DNA of 64,000 bases, taken from positions 62,001 through 126,000 of the forward strand of contig OY781965.2 in NCBI GenBank assembly GCA_963677395.2, in the 5' to 3' direction. Source of the DNA: G963667975 sp963677395 (GTDB lineage Bacteria > Bacteroidota > Bacteroidia > Bacteroidales > G963667975). Positions 25,776 through 34,149 of the stretch are shown in pieces. The notes beneath the pieces were generated by a model that was not told where the DNA came from, made no database searches, and was given only the letters and a program-made list of their open reading frames with translations. A program made the translations under genes and the position numbers. Every line of letters starts with the position of its first letter. Position 1 is the first letter of the stretch.

Positions 25776-27142
25776 TGATTTGGTTGTTTGTTTTTAACTC
25801 TGTCTTTTGGATTTGTTTGTTCTTCAACAAGAATTGTGTCATGGTAAAAGCCAATCTTAATATTTTGTTTAGCAGGGAAATTTGCCCTAATTGCATAATT
25901 AAGGTCCTTACACACGATTCTTTCAGGAATTTCAGTGGATGTATGCAGGTATAGTTTGAAAGCGTACAATAACTCCGATCCGGATGGGAGATTACCATCT
26001 GAACTGATATTACTGAGTGCCGGATGCAAATCCAAGCCGGTAGTTTTTTCAAGAACAGCCCGTTTTGAAATCGCTATCTGGGCATCTACAAAATCTTTAA
26101 TCTTACCGTCAACAGCTTCAATAATCCAGTCCACATATTGACTCAAATCATCATCATAAATTGATTCTGTATGAATAGCCTTTCCGGCCATTTCAATACC
26201 CGATAAAGCTTTTGTAATCTCTTTTACCTTTACTTTTTTGGCATCTTCGAGCATTTTATCAGTATAAACAGAGCCGGCTTCTATACATTTACGTTGCAAA
26301 GAAATAGCAAGGTCAGACCAGTATTTAGCCGGACTTTTAATATGATATTTAATTGCCGCGGAATTTTGGTTGAAAAAAAGAAGAATTTTAGCAATAGAGT
26401 TAGCCGTTTTCATCCAATTAATGTTTCCGAAGATAGTCGGCCGTGGGTAGTCATTATCCAGGGCAAACGAATACAATGAGCTAAAATTCATAGAAATTGG
26501 ATTTGCAAAAGGATTAGCCGGATCGTAATACGGAAATTCTCTCACACCGTTAATCCATGGGCGATCAAAATCACCGGCAACGATGTAATTAATAATCCGG
26601 TTACTATCCGGCCATCCTAATCGTGCATCCCTGCAGGAAACGTGCTCAATTTTAGCAATCTTACCGGGCTGGCCAATTCTATAACCAACATTCCGGTAAT
26701 ATCTTGTAAAGTGCGAGTTCATAGTGTTATACTCAACAGCTGCTTTCATCAAATACTCAACATAGTCAAATGAATCAAGCCACGATTGTATTTCATAATC
26801 TTCAATCCAAACCCTTTTTCTCACACCTTCAATAAATTCAGTTTTGTAAAGACAAGGACCTTGACCCCAAAGCAATCCGACTTTTTTCTGAAGAATACCA
26901 GGAGTAGTATTATCTTCATCAAGAATCAAACGAAGTTCATCCGGCATCCTGTTAGTGTCTCCAAGAGGGATAAACTCAATGTTTCCAATACGCATAGGCG
27001 TCATTCTCTTAATCCCATTTGTAAAAAAAGGAATTGAAGAAAATGCAAGTTTATCATTCATAATTTCGAAAGTATAAACTCCCGAATCATGCGTAACATA
27101 GCTCAAATTACTACCAGGTATCTCCTTAATTTCAATACTCAT
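25772..27142 (-). CDS. Portal protein (putative)
   Basis: A 456-residue protein that probably forms the dodecameric portal through which DNA enters the capsid. It has a mixed N-terminal wing and a long helical region (IIEAVDGKIKDFVDAQIAIS, about 355-375). The C-terminal segment GSELLYAFKLYLHTSTEIP, followed by NYAIRANFP, is the pattern of portals in Bacteroidota siphophages. It heads the connector gene block. The call rests on size, position and these patterns. Confidence 0.65.
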   Translation of the reverse strand: MSIEIKEIPGSNLSYVTHDSGVYTFEIMNDKLAFSSIPFFTNGIKRMTPMRIGNIEFIPLGDTNRMPDELRLILDEDNTTPGILQKKVGLLWGQGPCLYKTEFIEGVRKRVWIEDYEIQSWLDSFDYVEYLMKAAVEYNTMNSHFTRYYRNVGYRIGQPGKIAKIEHVSCRDARLGWPDSNRIINYIVAGDFDRPWINGVREFPYYDPANPFANPISMNFSSLYSFALDNDYPRPTIFGNINWMKTANSIAKILLFFNQNSAAIKYHIKSPAKYWSDLAISLQRKCIEAGSVYTDKMLEDAKKVKVKEITKALSGIEMAGKAIHTESIYDDDLSQYVDWIIEAVDGKIKDFVDAQIAISKRAVLEKTTGLDLHPALSNISSDGNLPSGSELLYAFKLYLHTSTEIPERIVCKDLNYAIRANFPAKQNIKIGFYHDTILVEEQTNPKDRVKNKQPNQ

Positions 27143-27408
27143 AGTTCAAGTTTTTGCTCGTTATAAAACATAAGTAATGGCTGCCAGCAGTTTCGGGGTT
27201 CAAACGTGGCCAGATCCGTATAAAAAAGTTTATGTTCAGCATTTTCAATATCTTCAGAAGATGCTGCCGGTCTCAATATCGCCTTTGGAACATAAACTAT
27301 ACCTTCAGTAATATTTTTCTGACGGTTATAAGAAACAAAAGCAAAACTGAAGGGAATGCCCATTTCAGTTTTTCGTCTCATTTCACGTATAGCTGCATAT
27401 ACTTCCAT
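27139..27408 (-). CDS. Small hypothetical protein preceding the portal
   Basis: An 89-residue protein (MEVYAAIREMRRKTEMGIPF) overlapping the portal start by 4 bp. The function is unknown. The promoter-like site at 27413-27447 ends only 4 nt before this ATG, so the message would be leaderless or start at Met10/Met16 instead. Confidence 0.6.
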   Translation of the reverse strand: MEVYAAIREMRRKTEMGIPFSFAFVSYNRQKNITEGIVYVPKAILRPAASSEDIENAEHKLFYTDLATFEPRNCWQPLLMFYNEQKLEL

Positions 27409-27412
27409 GAAA

Positions 27413-27447
27413 CAAAAATCAACAATGAGAACAGCAATGGAAAGGAC
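27413..27447 (-). promoter_or_regulatory. Phage promoter-like site: GTCCTTT-N23-TTTTG (portal operon)
   Basis: Minus-strand GTCCTTT (27447-27441), 23 bp, TTTTG (27417-27413). Directly follows the terminator at 27454-27473. Confidence 0.75.
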
Positions 27448-27453
27448 AAAAAA

Positions 27454-27473
27454 AAGTCGCCCGAAAGCGACTT
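27454..27473 (-). terminator. Rho-independent terminator after cargo genes
   Basis: AAGTCGC / GCGACTT stem with a 6-nt loop, followed on the minus strand by eight T's that run into GTCCTTT. Confidence 0.85.
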
Positions 27474-27506
27474 AATAAAATAATTACCATCATGGATGGT
27501 TTTGTT

Positions 27507-28163
27507 TTACTGGATTTCCTTTTTCTCAATCAAACCATCAATCTCATCCTGTGCTTGTTTAATAGCAGCATCAAAAAGAGGTTTGATTTCGGGTGGTAAT
27601 GTGAGATCACATCGTGGTAGTTGCCTGAATTCATTCATAATAGAAGGTTCATCAAAACAAATTGTTAATGAATCTAAGGTTATTTTTTGATAGTCAGTTT
27701 CAATTTCAAGTACAAACCCATATTTTTTTCTGAATGCGTCCATATAGAAATCATTAAAGCTTTTATCTTTTGTAACCCATAAAATTGTTTCGCGTTTTTG
27801 ACGTGGAGTAATCCATAGTGTCTGAACAACTTTATTACAAACATATCCTTGTATAATTTTTGTCTCTAATTTTTTTTTGATTGATTTATCTTCGGTTGAA
27901 TCGCTTTTGAAACTGATTAGACATTCGTTATACTTTAAATCCTTCATAAATATAGAATCTCTGTATAAAATCCAGCCTAAATTCAGTTTGTCTCGTTCAG
28001 AATACTTTTCAATCATCAAAGAATTAGAGAAGTAATACCATCTGTCACAATTTAATGAATCTTCTTTATCAAATACATTATACTTAATATAAAGCCATTT
28101 TGATTGAGAATATGAATAGAAGTTCAGGAAACAAAACAAAATTAAAAAACAAACTCTAATCAT
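27507..28163 (-). CDS. Secreted protein, cargo pair (GLPGLI-like?)
   Basis: A 218-residue protein with a signal peptide (MIRVCFLILFCFLNFYSYSQ). The central KIIQGYVCNKVVQTLWI segment, followed by a WVTKDKSF stretch, recalls GLPGLI-type exported proteins of Bacteroidota (GYxCxKA pattern); tentative. It sits 1 bp after the lipoprotein gene and before a terminator, and is not a phage structural gene. It is probably expressed from the prophage. Confidence 0.6.
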   Translation of the reverse strand: MIRVCFLILFCFLNFYSYSQSKWLYIKYNVFDKEDSLNCDRWYYFSNSLMIEKYSERDKLNLGWILYRDSIFMKDLKYNECLISFKSDSTEDKSIKKKLETKIIQGYVCNKVVQTLWITPRQKRETILWVTKDKSFNDFYMDAFRKKYGFVLEIETDYQKITLDSLTICFDEPSIMNEFRQLPRCDLTLPPEIKPLFDAAIKQAQDEIDGLIEKKEIQ

Positions 28164-28164
28164 G

Positions 28165-28968
28165 TTATTCGAAATAAGCTAATTTTGAAGCAGTTATTGA
28201 TCTGTTCTGACATAATTGTTTTAATGCATCTAGCTTCACTTGGGCACCTGTATAATACCTTGAATAATATTTCATTGATTCGTTATATTCAAATGCATCA
28301 CTTTGTATAACATAAATAGTTGCACCCCAAACTTTTCCATACATTGCAATATATATATCTTTTACGCTTGCGGCTTTACTGTTTAGATTCACTGCTTTTT
28401 GTGCCCATGCCTTAAAATTATTCTCATTTGTCCAGTACTCACAACTGTGACGTAAAATAGATGCAGTTCCTAATAACCATATTTTTTCATATTCATCGAG
28501 TTCACTGTTTGAAAAAATACTGTTTTCTATTAATTTTATCTGATTCAGAATATTCAATCTTTCTGCATCTTCAAAAATTTTAGTATTATTGATTTGAGAA
28601 TACATATCTATAAAATATTGTGTTACAATATGTTTCTTTATATTCCCCTGTTTTTCGAGATTTATAAAATAAGCAGGGATATCTTGAGGGAGTTTTTCAG
28701 AAATATTACCAGAAAATAAACTTTCATCTATTTCATATCCAAAAAAGGTATTCAGTAAATCAAAAGATTCGTCATCAGATGGATTATAGCTTAACGAAAG
28801 TAAGTAATTCAGACCTTTATTATGATTTACACCTATTTGATCATAGGTTGACAAATCGTAAGAACTCTTATACTTTGGAGTTTCAGAAACGGTATTAATT
28901 GTTTCTTCCTTATTGCATGATACTAGTAACAATAGCATACATATTACTGCTAATTCAATTTTTTTCAT
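28165..28968 (-). CDS. Lipoprotein, cargo pair
   Basis: A 267-residue protein with a lipoprotein signal (MKKIELAVICMLLLLVSC, lipobox LVSC) and an acidic helical body with no recognised domain. It forms a two-gene unit with the secreted protein downstream, inserted between the RadC operon and the portal operon. Surface exposure and a superinfection-exclusion or fitness role are conjecture. Confidence 0.65.
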   Translation of the reverse strand: MKKIELAVICMLLLLVSCNKEETINTVSETPKYKSSYDLSTYDQIGVNHNKGLNYLLSLSYNPSDDESFDLLNTFFGYEIDESLFSGNISEKLPQDIPAYFINLEKQGNIKKHIVTQYFIDMYSQINNTKIFEDAERLNILNQIKLIENSIFSNSELDEYEKIWLLGTASILRHSCEYWTNENNFKAWAQKAVNLNSKAASVKDIYIAMYGKVWGATIYVIQSDAFEYNESMKYYSRYYTGAQVKLDALKQLCQNRSITASKLAYFE

Positions 28969-29083
28969 TTCAATCGTTGTTTATTGAATAATAATTAATT
29001 ACAATGTATCTCTATCCCTTTCTTTTTATTCTCCATATTCAACTGTTACATGACAATAACCTCCTTTCTTTATTTCTTAAATA

Positions 29084-29091
29084 CAAATGTA
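29084..29091 (-). promoter_or_regulatory. -7 box (TACATTTG) of the lipoprotein cargo unit
   Basis: Matches TAnnTTTG on the minus strand, about 115 bp upstream of the lipoprotein ATG. This is the host-type box, not the GTCCTTT phage type, consistent with expression in the lysogen. Confidence 0.5.
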
Positions 29092-29261
29092 TATTAAAAC
29101 GCACTACATACTGATATATTCTCTAATATTCTCAAATAGCTTATAAAGAAATGTTTTTCACCGTCGTTATATTTTTCAATTTCAAGCATTCATAAATACC
29201 AATAATTCCGGTAAATTGAAAAAGAAAACAGGTTCGGAAAAACCATGAAAGAGTGAGTGTT

Positions 29262-29290
29262 TCAGGTATAAGTACCTGATTTTTTTTTGC
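29262..29290 (+). terminator. Orphan plus-strand terminator (possible small RNA end)
   Basis: TCAGGTA/TACCTGA stem with a TAAG loop followed by a T-run on the plus strand. No plus-strand gene precedes it; a GGTT/AACC hairpin lies at 29231-29244. Confidence 0.55.
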
Positions 29291-29300
29291 ACAAAAAAAA

Positions 29301-29319
29301 AGAAGTTGGCACAACTTCT
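29301..29319 (-). terminator. Rho-independent terminator of the RadC operon
   Basis: AGAAGTTG / CAACTTCT stem with 3-nt loop and a nine-base T-run on the minus strand. Confidence 0.85.
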
Positions 29320-29393
29320 AAACACGGAACACCGTTTCCGGCGCGCGGAAGTGTATAACACATCCGCTTGTTAATCAATCAAATACTTATATA

Positions 29394-29846
29394 TTACATC
29401 ATTCCTTCATTGGCGAAGCTGTAGTAGTTTTCACAGGTCAGTATTACATGATCCAGTACCTTAATATCGTGCAGTTCCCCGGCTTGTACAATTTTGCGGG
29501 TGAGTTTAATATCTGCCTCGCTGGGCTGAGTATTTCCGGATGGGTGGTTATGTGCTAAAATCAGGCTGCTGGAATTGCTTAAAATTGCACTCTGTAATAT
29601 ATGCCGAACATCTGCCACCGTCCCCGATATTCCGCCCTCTCCAATACGTACCGCCCCCAGAACTTTGTTGGCTCTGTCAAGTAAAAGCGTGTAAAAACAT
29701 TCTTTCAGTTCTATTGTATCCGGTGGCCAGATATGTTTTAAGATGGGTAAAACATCCTTTAAATCCGTTATTTGCGGGCGTTCTGAGGGTTTAACGTTTG
29801 TTGAATATGACAATTTGACTTCTGCGATATTTGCTAAATCGAACAT
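29394..29846 (-). CDS. RadC-like JAB/MPN domain protein
   Basis: A 150-residue RadC family protein, essentially the JAMM metalloprotease-like domain alone. The zinc motif HNHPSGNTQPSEAD (HxHPSG-x(4)-S-x(2)-D) is intact, as is the upstream LLLDRANKVLGAV strand. Despite the name, the domain is not shown to repair DNA; it is common on mobile elements beside anti-restriction genes. It ends the operon 30920-29394 with an ArdC-like protein. Confidence 0.85.
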   Translation of the reverse strand: MFDLANIAEVKLSYSTNVKPSERPQITDLKDVLPILKHIWPPDTIELKECFYTLLLDRANKVLGAVRIGEGGISGTVADVRHILQSAILSNSSSLILAHNHPSGNTQPSEADIKLTRKIVQAGELHDIKVLDHVILTCENYYSFANEGMM

Positions 29847-29867
29847 GTTTAAAAGGGGTTTAAAGGG

Positions 29868-30362
29868 TTAAAAAAAATCATCGGTTATTGGTTCCAGCTC
29901 CGGAACTGGCTCGGGTTCCTGCTGTGCTTCCTGCCTTGCTTCCTTTGCTTTTATACGCTCCTGGGCGGTTACTACCTGATTTTCCGAAAATACGTAGCAG
30001 AGCGGGAAAAACTCATATTCATTCCCTTCTGTTTCTTTCCCTTCGGTGTCCTGGTCTTCCGTTTGATGCGTTGCATAAATCGGGCTTCCCCAGATAAGAA
30101 AAGCTTTCTCGCCTTTTTTAACTGTCGCCCCTTCTTTCTTCCAGTCGTGAAAGGTTTTGTAAACTTTCGTGCCTTCCGAGGCGAGATAAATAAAGTTAGT
30201 CAGAAAAAAGTTAACCGTTTGCGATTCCCAATAAGCCGCATCGCTAATGGTCGTAGCTGCTTTTACTTTTGCTGTTCTGATTGCTTCAGCGTCACGGCTG
30301 AGCTCGCTTAAGTAAAGCCTCTTTTTTTGAATTTCCGTTAATTCTGTTGTATCTTTGCTCAT
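29868..30362 (-). CDS. ArdC N-terminal-domain-like protein (possible anti-restriction)
   Basis: A 164-residue protein whose middle, TFHDWKKEGATVKKGEKAFL followed by IWGSP, matches the ArdC-N/DUF1738 pattern of single-strand DNA-binding anti-restriction proteins. The metalloprotease half of full ArdC is absent. The C-terminus is Glu/Pro-rich (EPEPVPELEPITDDFF), a tail like those of single-strand-binding proteins. An anti-restriction role is inferred. Confidence 0.65.
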   Translation of the reverse strand: MSKDTTELTEIQKKRLYLSELSRDAEAIRTAKVKAATTISDAAYWESQTVNFFLTNFIYLASEGTKVYKTFHDWKKEGATVKKGEKAFLIWGSPIYATHQTEDQDTEGKETEGNEYEFFPLCYVFSENQVVTAQERIKAKEARQEAQQEPEPVPELEPITDDFF

Positions 30363-30437
30363 CGTTTAGGTATTTAATTTGTTAATACTTCGAAATTTGG
30401 GGAAAGCGGGAACTTTCCCCTTTTTCGTTTTATGTTA

Positions 30438-30920
30438 CTAGATACTTGTGATTTCCTGTTCTATAGCGATTCGCTTAGCTTCCATCTTCTGAAATATGAA
30501 ATTCAGGACTTCGTTAATAACATCCGGGTTGTTGAACTTAAATAAATCTGATTCACTGCTATAACCCGATTTTCTAACTAGTCTCAGACTAAAAGAATCA
30601 CTTACAAATACATCCTCCTGTATCTCTTTTTCGATTTCTACCTGTGCATTTTCGATGCTTGTAATATAGTTATCCATTTTCTTAAGTCTTGCGATTAGCT
30701 CCTGTTTGCGCTGGAAGTACTTTATTTTTTCATCGATACTGTCGGGATTTTGCAGTAACAGGGAGCGTAAGCGTTCTATTTCATTTCGTAATACTGCAAC
30801 CTCTGTGGATTCTACGGGCTTAAATTCAACTACTTTAGCTTCCTGTGCAGTTTCCTGTGGTGCTTCATTTTGGGCAAGATTCTTGCTGTCCGCTGTTTCA
30901 GCAGTTTTTTTCTTTGTCAT
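30438..30920 (-). CDS. Coiled-coil hypothetical protein of the ArdC/RadC operon
   Basis: A 160-residue protein with a low-complexity Ala/Glu/Thr N-terminus, a coiled coil (about 45-105; LRNEIERLRSLLLQN ... YFQRKQELIARLKKM) and a globular C-terminus. No domain is recognised. First gene of a three-gene operon. A TATATTTG box on the minus strand lies at 30980-30987. Confidence 0.6.
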   Translation of the reverse strand: MTKKKTAETADSKNLAQNEAPQETAQEAKVVEFKPVESTEVAVLRNEIERLRSLLLQNPDSIDEKIKYFQRKQELIARLKKMDNYITSIENAQVEIEKEIQEDVFVSDSFSLRLVRKSGYSSESDLFKFNNPDVINEVLNFIFQKMEAKRIAIEQEITSI

Positions 30921-30979
30921 AATTAAAATGTATTAAGGTTTGTAATTTTTCGGGAGTATTTCCCCCTTATTTTGTATTA

Positions 30980-30987
30980 CAAATATA
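30980..30987 (-). promoter_or_regulatory. -7 box (TATATTTG) of the ArdC/RadC operon
   Basis: Fits TAnnTTTG, 60 bp upstream of the first ATG; a host-type box. Confidence 0.45.
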
Positions 30988-31561
30988 CTACAAAAAACAA
31001 CACTTTTGACGTTAAAGCATTGATAAACAAATAGATAAATATATAAAACAGGGATGTAATACACAATTTGCTCTCTGTTATACCATAACATACAATCCGG
31101 CGAACGAAAAAAAATTATTGCTTTTCAAAATCAAAATTTATAAAAAATATCATTGTATAGCTTAATAAAAAAGCTGTTATTTAGAATCATTATAAATTGC
31201 ATAGGTATTTTAACCATTTTATAGACATTTTAAGCATTAATTATCAAATAATCAATAAATAAACACTTTCAATTTTTTTCAAAAAGAAAGCGTTTTTATA
31301 CGCATAGCGACCCGCTCAGAACGCTAAAGCCAATTGCCGATGACCCAAAAGCGGATATATGAGCGGCAAACATCCCACCACTAATAGCGTAGCGTTACTA
31401 AATACATCTAACCACTTTAATGCATCAAAGCAAAGTTGTTGGTGTGAAACACGGACAACTTTGCATAAAATAAATACAACATATAAGCATGTGATGCAGC
31501 GAAGCAAATCTTATGCTTATACAATTGTCAATATTTACTGAATAAAAGAGAAAAGGATAAT
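30988..31561. other. Non-coding structured region downstream of terminase
   Basis: About 570 bp without a credible gene. The left 300 bp are very AT-rich. 31290-31525 is less so and contains nested inverted repeats: AACGCTA (31320-31326) with TAGCGTT (31390-31396), TTGCCG with CGGCAA inside it, a hairpin at 31430-31464 (GCAAAGTTGT/ACAACTTTGC) and one at 31482-31521 (TATAAGCAT/ATGCTTATA). On the minus strand a GCGT-ATAAAA-ACGC hairpin before TTTCTTTTT (around 31285-31302) could end the terminase message. Confidence 0.5.
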
Positions 31562-33229
31562 TTATTTACGCCTCAAAATTTGCACGTATTCACGACGGCA
31601 AATTGCATATTTAAAAGCATCAGACATATTTGTTGATTTAAACGGAAGTAAATGTAATGCCTTCTTTTCGCTTGTCTTAACTTTGATTATATATTTTGTT
31701 CCATTTTTTCCGTATTTCACATCAGACTTAGCAAGTTCTAAGCTGGCCTTAAGTGCAGGGCATTCATTTTTATCAATCTCAATCTTAGGCAACAATGGGT
31801 TTTTCTCTCCCATCATTTGGTTACATAAATCATATTCAAGCCCTTGATATAATGTTCCTTGCCCTAACGATAATAGATTACAAAACCAACCAGTCGGTCT
31901 GCCATTCACATCACGCTCAATTGCGGTTTTAACTTGATTGGCAAAATCTTTTCCTTGTTTTTGGTAAGCATTTCCAGATCTGTCATAATACAAGTTTAGT
32001 ATCTTGGTTGGATGATAATTGAAATAATCTAAAAATTTTCTGGCAATGTCTGGAATCCATTGAGGAGATAATGCATAGAATTCTTTAAGAAACCTGATAA
32101 CCTCTGAATTTGATTGACAGCATACAAATGAAATCATATTACCAAAATCCATCCCGCCTTCCATTGGCTTCTTCGGATTTAAATATTTTAGTGCTTTGCA
32201 ACTATTCTTATTGGCATCTGTATATCCATTGTTATCAAAAAAATTGTAATTATAACCATCATTATAAAAATGCTTAGAAGCTAATTCCGAATAAAACATT
32301 TCTGTTCTGGATACAGCTGGCAATAAAGATAAAATAGAAACCTTTACTTCATCAAATTCAAGAGATTCAATTTGATTCAATATGTAATCAAATGTTAATA
32401 TGTCAACATTTGCAAGAGAAGAAGCGACAACAAAAAATGTTGAATTAAACCTAAGCTTCTGAAGCCTTGAATACCATCTGTTTAGCTTTATTTTTATATT
32501 TTCAATAACCTTTCGAGATGCCCCATTTTCTTCAGCTTCAAATAATTCCCATTCGATCTCATTACATACTAATGAGCATTTCAAAATAGTGAATATTTGC
32601 TGAATATTCATATTATCGAATTGCTTCATAATCCAGTCATGCTCACCATCAAATGGATTAGGCATGTCCGTTAAATACGTTTGCCCCATAAAATAATGCG
32701 ATTGACCAAATAAACTGGCATCCCCACGCAAGATGGGGATTGTCTTTTTTATTTTGATTTCAGGATGATGTTTGCTTTCATCTCCAATTATGTGTACAAC
32801 TGAAATACCCGCATTGATAGAGGGCCTGTCAAGACTTTTTATTAAAACTCTATTTCCGTATAATGTATGTATAGTGTGTTGATATTCATCGGTTCTTACA
32901 ATTGGCTTATCAAACCAATCTAGCGGAGCCTTTTGTTTCACGTAATGCACATCTTCATAAAATTGTTGACGCTCCCATCCGCCCTGAAGCTCTGGAATTA
33001 AATTAGTCATTGCATTTACGTATGTGTCTGAAATAAATGCTATTGTAGAACGAGGCATCGATTCAAAAATATCTATGCTGCGTTTTGCAAGTATATCAGT
33101 AGTTTTAGCAGTACCACGACCACCAACGAAATATAAATTTTTAGGTTTTACTAATGAAACCATCATTGATATCCAATTAGAATATCTTATTTCTAATTCT
33201 TCAGGATTATAGCATTTATTGTTCTTCAT
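31562..33229 (-). CDS. terL: Terminase large subunit
   Basis: A 555-residue packaging motor. The ATPase half has Walker A GGRGTAKT (36-43) and Walker B VVHIIGDES with D150 and E151. The C-terminal RNase H-like nuclease has candidate acidic residues in GGMDFG (about 350), YYDRSG (about 418) and STNMSDAFKY (about 535). It overlaps the preceding 208-residue gene by 14 bp. Together with its small neighbours it cuts and packages phage DNA into the prohead. Confidence 0.92.
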   Translation of the reverse strand: MKNNKCYNPEELEIRYSNWISMMVSLVKPKNLYFVGGRGTAKTTDILAKRSIDIFESMPRSTIAFISDTYVNAMTNLIPELQGGWERQQFYEDVHYVKQKAPLDWFDKPIVRTDEYQHTIHTLYGNRVLIKSLDRPSINAGISVVHIIGDESKHHPEIKIKKTIPILRGDASLFGQSHYFMGQTYLTDMPNPFDGEHDWIMKQFDNMNIQQIFTILKCSLVCNEIEWELFEAEENGASRKVIENIKIKLNRWYSRLQKLRFNSTFFVVASSLANVDILTFDYILNQIESLEFDEVKVSILSLLPAVSRTEMFYSELASKHFYNDGYNYNFFDNNGYTDANKNSCKALKYLNPKKPMEGGMDFGNMISFVCCQSNSEVIRFLKEFYALSPQWIPDIARKFLDYFNYHPTKILNLYYDRSGNAYQKQGKDFANQVKTAIERDVNGRPTGWFCNLLSLGQGTLYQGLEYDLCNQMMGEKNPLLPKIEIDKNECPALKASLELAKSDVKYGKNGTKYIIKVKTSEKKALHLLPFKSTNMSDAFKYAICRREYVQILRRK

Positions 33230-33842
33230 CGGTAAATTCCGTAACTTCTTCTACTGCATCAAACATATTATTTCTTCCTGTCATGGCATCTCGATGCAAT
33301 CTGGTTCTATCATCCTCAGAAATATCAGGTAAACTGTCAATTAGTTTTGCAAGATTGTTTCTATTTACATCTTTCAGACCAAAAATTTTTGGATCTACAC
33401 TGTACAGTATCCGTTTTTTATCTTTAAGTTTATCCAATAAGCTTTCCTGGTGAATTGCCTGAAGTCGTAGTTTTACAGCATCATTCCAACATTTTAACGC
33501 AACATCATAATCATCTGCAGCAATTGCTAACAGGGCAAGATTATCAATTCTGTCTGCATAAACTGTAAACCAGGCTTCTCTCTTAACGGTATTATTCAGG
33601 TTGAAAAAGTTAATAGAGTCATCGAGAACTTTTTTAGCCTGGTACTTTGATAATTGATAAGGAATTGATGTTAATGTATTTATAATGAACTCTTTTGTTT
33701 TAAATTTTGAAAATAAACAACGAGCCACTTCAAGGTATGATAAATATTGAGCCAATTCCGGATCAATTAATTCTTCCTTACCACGTTCAATAACCGCCTG
33801 AAGCTTTTCAAGCGATATATTTTCAAATGCCGAAGAGTTCAT
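33216..33842 (-). CDS. Packaging-region protein, terminase-small-subunit candidate
   Basis: A 208-residue helical protein directly before terL, overlapping it by 14 bp (SLEKLQAVIERGKEELIDPE at 10-29; DDYDVALKCWNDAVKLRLQA near 120). No recognised domain. Either this protein or the 108-residue HTH-like protein upstream could be the small terminase. Confidence 0.6.
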   Translation of the reverse strand: MNSSAFENISLEKLQAVIERGKEELIDPELAQYLSYLEVARCLFSKFKTKEFIINTLTSIPYQLSKYQAKKVLDDSINFFNLNNTVKREAWFTVYADRIDNLALLAIAADDYDVALKCWNDAVKLRLQAIHQESLLDKLKDKKRILYSVDPKIFGLKDVNRNNLAKLIDSLPDISEDDRTRLHRDAMTGRNNMFDAVEEVTEFTDEEQ

Positions 33843-34149
33843 GTTTTAGATTTTTAATATACTGTTCTTTATTTCGTTTTGCAACCATTTGTATTGCAGT
33901 TAGGTTTCCAGACTGAGCTGAGTTAGATAAACTAATATCAACGATTGCCCGACTCATAACAACACCTCTGTCATACAATTTTCTGAATTCAGAATCTTTA
34001 TCATCAAATTGATTTTGCAATTCCAAATAAGGAATATCAAGGTAGATAGCTATTTGTTTCACAAGCCAGCCCATTGAAGCCAATTTTGTAATATCTTCAC
34101 CTTGTTCAGCCGTGAAAACTACTGTAAATGGATTGTTTTCTGAACTCAT
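33823..34149 (-). CDS. HTH-like small protein, terminase-small-subunit candidate
   Basis: A 108-residue protein with a helix-turn-helix-like N-terminal half (EDITKLASMGWLVKQIAIYL) of the kind small terminases use to bind the pac/cos site. It is part of the packaging block and overlaps neighbours on both sides. Function inferred from position and the HTH pattern. Confidence 0.6.
   Translation of the reverse strand: MSSENNPFTVVFTAEQGEDITKLASMGWLVKQIAIYLDIPYLELQNQFDDKDSEFRKLYDRGVVMSRAIVDISLSNSAQSGNLTAIQMVAKRNKEQYIKNLKHELFGI

Larger units (their letters stand above)
28969..29393. other. 425-bp AT-rich intergenic region
   Basis: Contains a minus-strand -7 box TACATTTG (29084-29091) suited to the lipoprotein gene, a plus-strand terminator (29262-29290) with no gene in front of it, and the minus-strand terminator of the RadC operon (29301-29319). 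No open frame of note is seen. Confidence 0.6.

Noticed and set aside
31316..31541. Short open frames on both strands in the structured gap
   Set aside because: Both overlap the inverted repeats, lack start signals and read as random peptide.
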